From: Planctomycetaceae bacterium
Lineage (GTDB): Bacteria > Planctomycetota > Phycisphaerae > UBA1845 > UTPLA1
DNA length: 64,000 nt
NCBI GenBank assembly: GCA_006969385.1
Contig: CP030884.1
Location: 496,001 to 560,000 of the forward strand
Reading direction: 5' to 3'
Part shown: piece after piece, positions 1 to 8,512 of the stretch
Numbering within the stretch: the stretch's first letter is position 1
Layout of the letters: the number at the start of each line of letters is the position of its first letter
The notes under the pieces: generated by a model
Databases searched by the model: none
Told to the model about the DNA's origin: nothing
The model's input: the letters and a program-made list of their open reading frames with translations, nothing else
Made by a program: the position numbers and the translations under genes

Positions 1-2
1 GC

Positions 3-1628
3 AACACCGCCGAATACGCGATTGCCGTCACGAGCGACGCCGCACCGCTTAAAGTCACGATGTGTTACCACGACGCACCGGCCTTGGTCGGCACCGACTT
101 TGCCCCCGTTAATAATCTCGACCTCATCGTCGTCGCCCCCAGCGGCGCGACGTATCGCGGTAACGATTACGCCGGGTTCGAAACGCAAGCCGACGGCAAC
201 GCCGACGCGTTAAATAACACCGAACAGGTTACACGGTTAACGCCCGAAGTCGGCACCTGGCAAGTCATCGTTGCAGGCACCGCCGTGAACGATGGGCCGC
301 AAGGGTTTGCGTTGGCGATTACGGGAGCAGTTGGCGAAGCCGATACGGAACTCAATTTCGACTTGGCCGTCACCATCGAACCGGCCGATCAAGTCGTTGA
401 AGTTGGCGAGTTGGGTGCGATTCGCGTAACCGTCACGAACAATGGCAGTCTCCCCAGTACCGGTGGCGTCTTACGAATCGATCTGAGCGACGGTTTGGAA
501 ACGCCCAACCGTCGCCCGGGGTTGGGCTCGTGCGTTTCAACACCATCGAGCATCGAGTGCGACCTTAACGGCTTAGAAGCAGGCGGCGCGCAAACGTTGT
601 TTCGGTCATTGCGCGTTTTGGAAGCAGGCGTGCATCCGTTTACGGCATCATTTACGCCCGACGAAGAAGACAACGATCCAGACAACAACTCGGCCACCGG
701 CATTATCAGAACGCCGGCGGATTTCGATCTGCAGGTGCGCGGCATCACCGGCCCTGCGACGATACCGGCGAACACACCGACCGATTACACCGCCATCGTG
801 CAGAACAACGGGCCCGGCGATTCGATGCCGACGTCCGTCGCGATCGAAGTGGAGCCCGGCCTGCGCGTGGTCTCATCAGCCGATTGCGATATCACCTCGG
901 AACAAGCGCTGGACTGCATGGTCCCGGCGCTTCCGGCCGGCAGCATGCACCAACTCGCGTTTCGCATCACCGCCGACAGCAACCAAGCGTCAGCATTGCA
1001 AATCCGAGGCAGCTTGGCGCAGCCGCCAATTGACAACGACGACACGAACAATGAATTGGCGTTGAGCGTCACCGTGCGGGCCGGTGATGACACGACCCAT
1101 CAGGACAAACCCGACGCCGATGGTGACGGCGTTCCAGATGAATCCGACGTTTGCGCCGATGGCGACGACACGCTCGATGCCGATGGCGACGGAACTCCCG
1201 ACGCGTGCGATGCCTGCCCCGACGATGCGAATAAGACGGACCCGCAGCTGTGCGGCTGCGGTAATCCCGAGACCGACAGCGATGCCGACGGCATCCCCGA
1301 TTGCGGTGATGGTTGCCCAAACGATCCCAACAAACTCGACGCGGGCGATTGCGGCTGCGGCGTTGCGGATACAGATGCGGATGAAAACGGCACCAGCGAT
1401 TGTCTCGAAGGCAGCGCCCCCACCGGCCCCACGGACGAATCGCCCGTTCCGTTCGAGATTCGGTTGGAAGATTTAGACCCGTGCTTCGTGCGGTATTTGA
1501 TGCAGAGCTTTCTCGGCATTCCGATGTGCGGCCCGTGTATTAGTTTCGCGTGCTGCGGGATTTACGCCGGTATCGCCACGATGCGACGCCGTTTCCGCAA
1601 ACAGCGACGCCACACGCATTTGCGCTGA
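3..1628 (+). CDS. Secreted subtilase-like protein, C-terminal part (5' end outside window)
   Basis: The reading frame is open from the first bases of the window, so the start lies upstream. The first ~100 visible residues (LKVTMCYHD, NNLDLIVVAPSGATYRG, EQV, GTWQVIV) match the beta-sandwich domain that follows the catalytic domain in KP-43-like S8 subtilases; the catalytic triad is not in the window. Then come two CARDB/DUF11-like beta domains (about residues 120-350), thrombospondin-3-type calcium repeats (DADGDGVPD, DADGDGTPD, DSDADGIPD) with many paired Cys, and a C-terminal tail with MCGPC, a short hydrophobic stretch and MRRRFRKQRR. The tail looks like a surface-sorting or anchoring signal. 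The protease assignment rests on the accessory domain only and is an inference. Confidence 0.65.
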   Translation, partial: NTAEYAIAVTSDAAPLKVTMCYHDAPALVGTDFAPVNNLDLIVVAPSGATYRGNDYAGFETQADGNADALNNTEQVTRLTPEVGTWQVIVAGTAVNDGPQGFALAITGAVGEADTELNFDLAVTIEPADQVVEVGELGAIRVTVTNNGSLPSTGGVLRIDLSDGLETPNRRPGLGSCVSTPSSIECDLNGLEAGGAQTLFRSLRVLEAGVHPFTASFTPDEEDNDPDNNSATGIIRTPADFDLQVRGITGPATIPANTPTDYTAIVQNNGPGDSMPTSVAIEVEPGLRVVSSADCDITSEQALDCMVPALPAGSMHQLAFRITADSNQASALQIRGSLAQPPIDNDDTNNELALSVTVRAGDDTTHQDKPDADGDGVPDESDVCADGDDTLDADGDGTPDACDACPDDANKTDPQLCGCGNPETDSDADGIPDCGDGCPNDPNKLDAGDCGCGVADTDADENGTSDCLEGSAPTGPTDESPVPFEIRLEDLDPCFVRYLMQSFLGIPMCGPCISFACCGIYAGIATMRRRFRKQRRHTHLR

Positions 1629-1818
1629 ATCGATAGACAAACCTTGGTTTTTCGGTCCTTTGTTGAATAGAATCGACACGCGCTGTCCGCGGATGAATTC
1701 GATTTCGCGCTGCGAGACGGCTGGTGGTATGGGGTAAGAGCGGGCGCAACGCTCGTGCACCGGATCGCGGTAAGAATTTGTGTTACCGCATCGTTTTCTC
1801 CTGGGAAGAAGACGGCTC

Positions 1819-3387
1819 ATGACATATCAATCCGTTAAACAAAGCTTCGTGCTTGCGGTCCTGGCGTCGTTCGCGTTTGCGTATCAGGCCCCGGTAACTG
1901 CACAAGATATTCAACCGCAGAATGTTCTGGTCGTGTACAACAGCTTGGCGGCGGGTTCGTCGGAAGTGTTACACGCATACATTCAAGCGCATCCGACCTT
2001 GCCGCCGGAGAATATCTTCGACGTCAATAGTGCTACGCTCGCCGGTGTCGAGTCGGTCACGTACGACGCGTTTGTGAATCAAATTCGAAATCCGATTCGC
2101 GACTACCTCAACGCTGCTGGTACGCCCGCACCGACGCAGATCATCAGCATTCTGATCCTGCGACCGTTTCCTCATCGGATTCGCGATACCGATAGCCCTT
2201 TTGTTTGCGATAACGTGACGCTCGTTGGCAATGAATTTTTGGGCGGGGACGCGACCTGTGCTTCCGTCGATGCCGATCTGGTGCTGTTGTGGCAAAACCT
2301 CGAAAACGGAGAAGCCGGCGGTACGCTCGATAGTTTGGCGGATAACTTTATCGATAACCCGTACCACCGCCTGTCTCAACCCATTGCACCGATTCCACGA
2401 GCGGCCATTCAAAATCCCGTTCCGTTCAATACCCTTGAGAATGTCGCGTACGTCAACCTGCCCGGCTTCATGGGATTAACGCCGGGGAAGATGTATCTCG
2501 TATGCCGCATCGACGGCAACAACACCGACGATGCGATCGCATCGATCGCACGCGCCCAGAATTTGGTGGCCAATAAGGCGATTCATTCCATTCTGTTGGA
2601 CGAGTGGGATACGGTGGCGGCGGGCGACGAACTGGATGACGACCCGTTGCTGACGTCGGGCGATCCGTTCAATTCGGGTGATGATTACGAACTGACCGAT
2701 AACGCGCTATCCAACGCGGGCTGGGATGTTATTTACGATAACACGTTCGACTTCATTCTCGGCAATGAAATCACCGCGTCGATTCTCGGCTACGCATCGT
2801 ACGGCGAGAACCACAGCATCGCCGGCAACGGTGAGAACCCGCCCGGCGACGGCACGTATATCGAAACGTTCACATTCCCGCGCGGTGCCATCTTCAACAC
2901 CATCGAGTCGTTTAACGCCCGCGCGTTAAACGGCAACGTCACGTTCTTCAGCCAGGAACAGGTCGCCGACTTCATCGGTGCGGGCGGCACGTTTGCCGTC
3001 GGGCACGTATGGGAACCGTTCTCGTTTACCATCGCGGATAACCAGTATCTCATGGGCAACATGCTGCTGAACGGTCGCCAATGGGCGGAAGCCGCTTATC
3101 AAGCCATTCCGGTCCTAAGTTGGCATCATGTCGTGTTAGGCGATCCGCTCGCCAAATTTAAAGTCTTGGACGATGCGGGTTTACCTGCCGGCGATCTCGA
3201 TGGCGATGGCGATATCGATAGCATCGATACATCGTTGTTCGTCAGCCTCGTTTTCGGTGAGTACGAGGCGTACAATACGGCCTTCCCGATGCTCGACCCT
3301 TATCTGCGCGGCGACTTCAATGGCGACTTCAAATTTGACGGTCGCGACGTACAGGGCTTTACCAACGCGTTCATTGCTGGCCCCTAA
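1819..3387 (+). CDS. TIGR03790 family secreted protein with dockerin-like C-terminus
   Basis: This is a 522-aa exported protein of unknown function. The ATG at 1819 is chosen over the upstream ATG at 1780 because a signal peptide (MTYQSVKQSFVLAVLASFAF) begins there and a purine-rich GAAGAA lies just upstream. The N-terminal body (QNVLVVYNSLAAGSSEV, PPENIF, IRNPIRDYLN) and the late segment WHHVVLGDPLAKFKV fit the TIGR03790 family common in Planctomycetota and Acidobacteriota. The last ~65 residues carry two dockerin-type calcium loops (GDLDGDGDIDSID and GDFNGDFKFDGRD), which in cellulosomal proteins bind cohesins; in planctomycetes the partner is unknown. No cohesin is visible nearby. Confidence 0.75.
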   Translation: MTYQSVKQSFVLAVLASFAFAYQAPVTAQDIQPQNVLVVYNSLAAGSSEVLHAYIQAHPTLPPENIFDVNSATLAGVESVTYDAFVNQIRNPIRDYLNAAGTPAPTQIISILILRPFPHRIRDTDSPFVCDNVTLVGNEFLGGDATCASVDADLVLLWQNLENGEAGGTLDSLADNFIDNPYHRLSQPIAPIPRAAIQNPVPFNTLENVAYVNLPGFMGLTPGKMYLVCRIDGNNTDDAIASIARAQNLVANKAIHSILLDEWDTVAAGDELDDDPLLTSGDPFNSGDDYELTDNALSNAGWDVIYDNTFDFILGNEITASILGYASYGENHSIAGNGENPPGDGTYIETFTFPRGAIFNTIESFNARALNGNVTFFSQEQVADFIGAGGTFAVGHVWEPFSFTIADNQYLMGNMLLNGRQWAEAAYQAIPVLSWHHVVLGDPLAKFKVLDDAGLPAGDLDGDGDIDSIDTSLFVSLVFGEYEAYNTAFPMLDPYLRGDFNGDFKFDGRDVQGFTNAFIAGP

Positions 3388-3440
3388 GCGTTCGAGCAAG
3401 TGCGAACGGTTGCGGCATTCGTCAATTGTCGGTAGGCGTC

Positions 3441-3446
3441 TATAAT
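3441..3446 (+). promoter_or_regulatory. Candidate -10 box
   Basis: A perfect TATAAT lies 69 bases before the ATG at 3515, between two genes on the same strand. No convincing -35 hexamer is seen at 16-18 bases upstream, so this is only a candidate promoter for the zinc-ribbon membrane protein. Confidence 0.3.
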
Positions 3447-3514
3447 CCGTGCGATACGTCAAAACCGAATGCGGTTTCGATACGCCTAACGCCCGAATTG
3501 CACGCGACGCTTCC

Positions 3515-4051
3515 ATGGCTATTTCATTCGTTTGCGAACACTGTAACCGGCACATCGAGGTAGACGACGAAGCCGCCGGCCAATTTGCCGATTGCCCCTT
3601 CTGCCGTCGCGTCGTTCCCGTGCCGCGCGGCGGGCCGTCACTCGCAGCGAATCAGGCCGTCGCCTTCAACCAATCAGCATCGACCCCAACGACGGGAGAA
3701 ACCGTCTCGACGCCGGTGCAACCGCATTTCGGTAAGGTGGCGCTGGCCTCGATCGTGATCGCCGAGTTGTGTTTCTTCGTCGCGATGTACCTGCAATTCA
3801 GCGATTTTCAGGAGATGAGCGCGGCCGACGGCGTTGAGATCACGCAAATCGATCGCGGCATCACGTATCCGCTGCTATTTTTTGGCGCATTCGGCGGCGG
3901 CAGCACGGCGGTCTTCGCGGGGATCGTGTCGCTATCGCGCAAAGAGAAACCGCGCTGGCCGGCGATCACAGCTTTGTGCATGGCAACGTTATTCGTGTGC
4001 GGCTTTACGTTGCTGATGACGATCTCGATGATGTTCGGCGGATTTAGATAA
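3515..4051 (+). CDS. Zinc-ribbon membrane protein, hypothetical
   Basis: A 178-aa protein with an N-terminal zinc-ribbon-like knuckle (C7-E-H-C10 and C27-P-F-C30), a Ser/Thr/Pro-rich linker to about residue 72, and about three membrane segments (near 73-93, 118-138 and 148-170). The start at 3515 is preferred to the in-frame ATG at 3449 because the Cys knuckle follows it directly, as in many planctomycetal proteins of this architecture. The function is unknown. The gene stands alone, with 127 bases before it holding a TATAAT. Confidence 0.6.
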   Translation: MAISFVCEHCNRHIEVDDEAAGQFADCPFCRRVVPVPRGGPSLAANQAVAFNQSASTPTTGETVSTPVQPHFGKVALASIVIAELCFFVAMYLQFSDFQEMSAADGVEITQIDRGITYPLLFFGAFGGGSTAVFAGIVSLSRKEKPRWPAITALCMATLFVCGFTLLMTISMMFGGFR

Positions 4052-4334
4052 TTGTATAAATAAAACACTTCTCTTGTTCGAGTCATACACGTGCTGTCGG
4101 CGTCTCATAAACCACCAAATTCGACTCGGACGCCCCACGCGCAAATCACAACATTGTCCTACGCTGCCATATCAGAAACGCGCTATTTGCGGACCGTCCG
4201 CTAACGGCGCGCACGGATATCGGACAACTGAAATCGGGCTCGGTTCTTTCGTTGACACTGCATTTTGCGACTGCTAATTTCAGGGTCGATGTGAGTTGGG
4301 GGAATTGTGACGTTTGTCTATTTAGAAGGCTTGT

Positions 4335-4790
4335 ATGAGAACCGAACAGACCGTCAGTCCGCTGCATCCTAGCTTCGCAACGCGTCGCGCGGCCCGCTTC
4401 TTCACGCTCGATCGGGCGCGCAGCGCCCTGCCGTTGGTCCGCCGCATCACCACCGATATCGTCGATCAGCACCGTTACGTCTGCGCATTGGAAGATCGCT
4501 GCCATCAAGCGGGCGCGGCATCCGATGACAACGCCCTGCGCGAACGATACGCCGCCGCGCTCGACCGCCTGCGCGATTTGATCGACGAACTCGCCGCCGT
4601 CGGCTGCGAACTACGCGATTGGCGCAGGGGCATCGTCGACTTTCCCGCCTATTCCGAAGGTCGCCGCATCGAGTTCTGCTGGCGACTGGGAGAGGCCGAC
4701 ATCACGCATTGGCACGAACCCGACGCCGGTTTCTGCGGACGCCGCGATGTGACCGAGCTTCAGGTGCCGCAACGTTCGATGACGGCCTAA
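4335..4790 (+). CDS. DUF2203 family protein
   Basis: A 151-aa cytosolic protein. The N-terminal half is helical (FTLDRARSALPLVRRI), and the C-terminal half carries the family signature: the segment from GIVDFPA (about residue 98) through CWRLGE, ITHWHE and DAGFCGR. DUF2203 proteins are widespread in bacteria and have no known biochemical role. The ATG at 4335 has GAAGG six bases upstream. There are no obvious operon partners: about 280 bases of apparently non-coding sequence precede it and dprA follows at 170 bases. Confidence 0.8.
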   Translation: MRTEQTVSPLHPSFATRRAARFFTLDRARSALPLVRRITTDIVDQHRYVCALEDRCHQAGAASDDNALRERYAAALDRLRDLIDELAAVGCELRDWRRGIVDFPAYSEGRRIEFCWRLGEADITHWHEPDAGFCGRRDVTELQVPQRSMTA

Positions 4791-4959
4791 TCGCCGGCGA
4801 AAAATCACAGCCCAGCTTCAAATTTTCGTGTTGCGGTGACATCCCGTGTCACTGACCGTTTCATTCGCCCGCCAATTGCCCCCGAATTCGGTTTATCATC
4901 CAATGCATTGTCGCAGGGAGGTATACCCGCGAACGGGTCACGTGTGGTGGGCTGGCACG

Positions 4960-6105
4960 ATGCCGCAGTTGGATTCGAACATTTCCGAGATCGCACGCCG
5001 TTACCTGCGGCTACACCTCTGTCGTGGCGTCGGACCGATTCGCGCCGCGCGGCTGGTTGAGGCGTTTGGCGGCATCGACCCCGTCCTCACGGCATCGTCA
5101 GCGCGGCTGCAGGCCGTGGAGGGCATCGGGCCGAAGATCGCGCAGTCCATCGTCGCCGGCAGGTCGGAGGCCGACGTCGAGAAAGAAATTCAACTCGCCG
5201 AGAAGCACGGCGTGCAAATCATCTGTCGCGAAGACGCGCGCTACCCAGAACTGCTCCTGCGCATACCCGACCCGCCCGCATGCCTTTACATTCGCGGCAC
5301 CGTGCAGCGCGAAGATAACGTCGGCTTCGGCATCGTTGGCGCACGCCACGCGACGCATTACGGGATCGAACAGGCCGAGAGATTTGCCGCGCGCGCCGCC
5401 ACCGTCGGCATGACGGTGCATTCCGGTATGGCGCGCGGTATTGATACCGCCGCCCATCGCGGTGCGTTGACTGCCGGTGGGCGTACCATTGCCGTGATCG
5501 GTTGCGGGTTGTGTCATCTCTATCCGCCCGATGCGGTCGAATTAGCTACCGATATTGCCAAAAACGGATGCGTGATGAGCGAGTTGCCGATGGCCGTCGC
5601 GCCGGAGCCCGGTAATTTCCCGTCGCGCAATCGCATCATCGCCGGCATGTCGCTGGGCGTTTTGGTGGTGGAAGCAGCTCAGCGCAGTGGAGCGCTGATC
5701 ACGGCGCGGTTGGCAAACGAATACAACCGCGAGGTCTACGCCCTGCCCGGTCGGGTAGATGCGCCGCAATCTGCGGGGTGTCATAACCTGATTCGCGCCG
5801 GCGCGGCCCAGTTGGTTACGAAATTTGAGGACATCCTCGATGAACTCGGCCCAACGGGCGATATCCTGAAATCCGATTTTGAGGCCAAGACACCGTCCGA
5901 GCGGGCCCCTGCTGTGCCCGTCCCCGCCAACCTCTCGCCTGACGAATCAGCCGTTCTGGAGGCGCTCGGGGGCGATCCGATCCCGGTTGAGAGCGTCTGC
6001 GAAGCCTGTGGTATTCCGGCCGGTCAGGTCGCCGTCGCGATCACGACGCTGCAGCTTAAAGGGCTGATTCGGCGGACGGATGGCGATCTGTTCGTGCGTC
6101 CCTAG
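4960..6105 (+). CDS. dprA: DNA-processing protein DprA
   Basis: DprA loads RecA on incoming single-stranded DNA during natural transformation. About 381 aa. An N-terminal helix-hairpin-helix/SAM-like region (VEGIGPKIAQSIV) precedes the Rossmann-like ssDNA-binding core with GIVGAR, HSGMARGIDTAAHRGAL, GCGLCHLYPP, SELP, FPSRNRIIAG and ALITARLA. A C-terminal winged helix (LSPDESAVLEALGG to about the end) is present. The start is uncertain: ATG 4960 is used here; GTG 4942 is an alternative, and a strong AGGGAGGT at about 4916-4923 lies too far from either to decide. The other competence genes are not in the window. The leader of the nusA cluster follows. Confidence 0.9.
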   Translation: MPQLDSNISEIARRYLRLHLCRGVGPIRAARLVEAFGGIDPVLTASSARLQAVEGIGPKIAQSIVAGRSEADVEKEIQLAEKHGVQIICREDARYPELLLRIPDPPACLYIRGTVQREDNVGFGIVGARHATHYGIEQAERFAARAATVGMTVHSGMARGIDTAAHRGALTAGGRTIAVIGCGLCHLYPPDAVELATDIAKNGCVMSELPMAVAPEPGNFPSRNRIIAGMSLGVLVVEAAQRSGALITARLANEYNREVYALPGRVDAPQSAGCHNLIRAGAAQLVTKFEDILDELGPTGDILKSDFEAKTPSERAPAVPVPANLSPDESAVLEALGGDPIPVESVCEACGIPAGQVAVAITTLQLKGLIRRTDGDLFVRP

Positions 6106-6578
6106 CCACCCGCCGCTGAGCCCCTATTTTTGCCAATTTTACCGGTCGACCTTGACGATTCGGCCTGTCTCGTCGACCCTAGTAGATTCGGAGGGCGAAA
6201 TATGCCGTCTGCACCTTGGCACGTTGTGCTGTTGGTGTCAGTACAGCCTTCGCCCGTGGATTCGTTTTTGTCGCAATCCTTGGTGGTTTTTTGATGCTTG
6301 GCACGCGAAACAATCTGATCGAGGCGACGGCACATGCCTGCTAATTGCCGTCTATTTGATCGGTTCGCGACCACTCGGGCGGCCACCGTGGCAACGGGGA
6401 CGCCAATGCGTTAGGCGAAAAGCTGCCAATTTGCGATCAGCGCAGGCGGAAGCGGTGCCCGCCCCGATTTAGCACCGGCGCAAAAGTGGGCTTATTTTTG
6501 GGGTCCGCTTTTTTGTTGCCCAGAGAAGGATCGGCGTCGCACCGAGACACGACAATTTAGAAACGGAATTGATCGAAC
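6106..6578 (+). other. Non-coding leader between dprA and nusA
   Basis: This stretch of 473 bases has no credible gene; the open frame inside it (about 6080-6472) has no family resemblance and no Shine-Dalgarno. It contains inverted repeats: GGTCGAC/GTCGACC at 6142-6178, and GGGCGAA/TTCGCCC spanning roughly 6195-6256 followed by a T-rich run. It ends in a terminator-like hairpin at 6482-6514 just before nusA. It may be a structured 5' leader or a separate small RNA. In many bacteria this position is taken by rimP, which is absent here. Confidence 0.4.
6482..6514 (+). terminator. Terminator-like hairpin upstream of nusA
   Basis: AAAAGTGGGC at 6482-6491 pairs with GTCCGCTTTT at 6503-6512 over ten positions including two G-U pairs, with an 11-base loop and a T-run to 6514. 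It lies 65 bases before the nusA ATG and over 370 bases after dprA. It could end an upstream small transcript or act as an attenuator of the nusA-infB cluster. Confidence 0.5.
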
Positions 6579-8123
6579 ATGAATCAGGATTTGCTGCGAA
6601 TCATCGACGGCCTCGCCCGCGACAAGAACATTGATAAAGATTTGCTTTATCAAGACCTCGAAGCGGCGATGGAAACCGCGATCCGCAAAAAATATCTCGA
6701 CGCCGAAGATGTGAGCGTCGACATCGATCGTCTGTCGGGCAGCATTTCGGCCAAGGCGGATGACATTCACATCAGCATGGCCGAATTGGGGCGCATCGCG
6801 GCACAGTCGGCCAAGCAGTTCATGATTCAGCGCATCCGCGAAGCCGAACGCGGCAGCATTTACGACGAATTCATCGAAAAGAAAGGCACCATCACCACCG
6901 GCACGATTTCGCGCTACGAAGGCGGCGGCATGGTGGTAAACCTGGGCCGCACCGACGCGTTTTTGCCGCGCAGCGAGCAGATTCCGGGTGAAGCCCATCA
7001 GGCCGGCGAGCGCATTCGCACGTTGATCCTCGAAGTCCGCGAAGCGCCGCATCAAGTGAAGATCATTCTCAGTCGCAGCCATCCGGATTTCATCCGACGA
7101 TTGTTTGAATTGGAAGTGCCGGAAGTGGCCGAGCGCATTATCGAAATCAAAGCGTTGGCGCGCGAGGCCGGTTACCGAACGAAGCTGGCGGTGTCATCGA
7201 TCGATACCAAGGTCGATGCCGTCGGCGCGTGCGTCGGTGTTCGCGGTAGCCGCATCAAAAACATCGTCGAAGAACTCGGTGGTGAAAAAATCGACATCGT
7301 GCGTTGGAACGAGTCGTCGCAAATCTTGATCGCCAACGCGCTCAAGCCCGCCGAAATTCAGGACGCGGCTCTGTGCTTTGAACTCGGTCGCGCCACCGTT
7401 GTGGTACCGGAAGACCAATTGTCGCTGGCCATTGGCAAGCGCGGTCAAAACGTGCGACTGGCGGCGCGTTTAACCGGTTGGGATATCGATATCCTGACGC
7501 CGACGGAATACAACAAGGGCCTCGACCGCTTGGCCAAGACACTGCAAAAGGTCGAGGGCATCGAAGACGTGGTGGCGGAGCGCATCTCGCTCATGGGTCT
7601 CATCAGCGTGCTCGATGTCGATGAAGTCGGCGTCGAACCGCTGGTGCGCGAACTTGGCATCGAAGAAGGCATGGCGACCAAGATCGTCGAGGTTTGTACG
7701 ACCGAGGCGAAGTTAGTACAGGCCGAGCAGGAAGCCGAAAAGGCCGCGGCCGAGAAGACCAAGAAGCAAGACGAACTGGCGGCCAGCGGCGTCGAAGGTG
7801 TGGAAGCGTCGGACACGGCAGCGACCGAGGGTGCAGCTGCGGTGGATGCGGCCATGGCGGATACGACCGCCGGCGACGACGCCACATCTCAATCACCGGC
7901 CACACCAGATGCAAATGCAGACGCAACGACGATGGCGAGCGAGCCTGCGGCAGACGCCGCCCCCTCTGCTGACGATCAACCTTCGGCTGCAACCGAGGAA
8001 GCGAATACCGACAGCGCAGCATCGGACGACTCACCCACAAGCGAGCCCGTGACGAGCAGCGTAACGACGGACGATACATCTTCCGGCGCAGCCGACGAGG
8101 AACCTGAAAAAACAACGGAGTAA
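6579..8123 (+). CDS. nusA: Transcription termination/antitermination factor NusA
   Basis: NusA binds RNA polymerase and modulates pausing, termination and antitermination. 514 aa. Domains in order: N-terminal RNAP-binding domain (1-100, DLEAAMETAIRKKY), S1 domain (about 103-170, GTISRYEGGGMVVNLGR), KH1 (about 205-265, GVRGSRIKNIVEELGGE), KH2 (about 275-340, LSLAIGKRGQNVRLAARLTG) and a C-terminal helix-hairpin-helix (about 310-380). Residues from about 385 on form an acidic Ala/Thr/Asp/Glu-rich low-complexity tail of ~125 residues, longer than in typical NusA proteins. It heads the cluster with infB and rbfA, and its stop is three bases from the next start. Confidence 0.96.
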   Translation: MNQDLLRIIDGLARDKNIDKDLLYQDLEAAMETAIRKKYLDAEDVSVDIDRLSGSISAKADDIHISMAELGRIAAQSAKQFMIQRIREAERGSIYDEFIEKKGTITTGTISRYEGGGMVVNLGRTDAFLPRSEQIPGEAHQAGERIRTLILEVREAPHQVKIILSRSHPDFIRRLFELEVPEVAERIIEIKALAREAGYRTKLAVSSIDTKVDAVGACVGVRGSRIKNIVEELGGEKIDIVRWNESSQILIANALKPAEIQDAALCFELGRATVVVPEDQLSLAIGKRGQNVRLAARLTGWDIDILTPTEYNKGLDRLAKTLQKVEGIEDVVAERISLMGLISVLDVDEVGVEPLVRELGIEEGMATKIVEVCTTEAKLVQAEQEAEKAAAEKTKKQDELAASGVEGVEASDTAATEGAAAVDAAMADTTAGDDATSQSPATPDANADATTMASEPAADAAPSADDQPSAATEEANTDSAASDDSPTSEPVTSSVTTDDTSSGAADEEPEKTTE

Positions 8124-8125
8124 GG

Positions 8126-8335
8126 TTGGAACCACTGAGGAATAAACGGATTCACGAGCTCGCCAGAGAACTCGACGTTTCGAGCAAAGCAATCATCGAT
8201 CGCTGTGCTAAGGATGGAATACGAATCCAAAACCACATGAATATCGTTTCGGCCGGTCTGGAGGCGGCGGTACGCAAGTGGTTTGAAGACGAGTCGGATG
8301 ATTTTGGCAAGCACGATCCGCCTCGCTGGCAATAG
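8126..8335 (+). CDS. Stand-alone IF2 N-terminal (IF2_N) domain protein
   Basis: A 69-aa protein made of one IF2_N module. It aligns with the first residues of the downstream IF-2: from KRIHELARELDVSSKAII to the RKWF segment, 31 of 47 positions are identical, so it is a partial duplicate of the infB 5' end. It starts with TTG at 8126, with GGAG at 8117-8120 inside the end of nusA, which suggests translational coupling; infB itself also appears to start with TTG. The stop at 8335 is followed by 177 non-coding bases before infB. In IF-2 this module contributes to ribosome binding and is the least conserved part; what a free copy does is unknown. Confidence 0.7.
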   Translation: MEPLRNKRIHELARELDVSSKAIIDRCAKDGIRIQNHMNIVSAGLEAAVRKWFEDESDDFGKHDPPRWQ

Positions 8336-8512
8336 AGATATTCAGCGTCGCGTGGCTACTTAATTGCGGTCGCGACTGACGGCTGTCGAGATAAAGTTTG
8401 GGTAAAGACGCGATCACGCGTTTTTGACAACAGGAGCGAGCGAGCGCCGCACAGGGCTCAAGTGTATTTGAGTAAGGTCGCTGACGGTTAAGCAGTCAGC
8501 GGAGAAAAGACT

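Noticed and set aside
22..213. Open frames on both strands inside the first gene
   Set aside because: They are shadows of the strong frame that is open from position 3 and encodes a recognisable domain series.
4074..4277. 67-codon plus-strand frame between the zinc-ribbon protein and DUF2203
   Set aside because: No ribosome-binding site, odd composition (many Cys, Arg) and no similarity.
6080..6472. 130-codon frame between dprA and nusA
   Set aside because: No recognisable protein features, starts inside dprA, and overlaps inverted repeats expected of a leader RNA.
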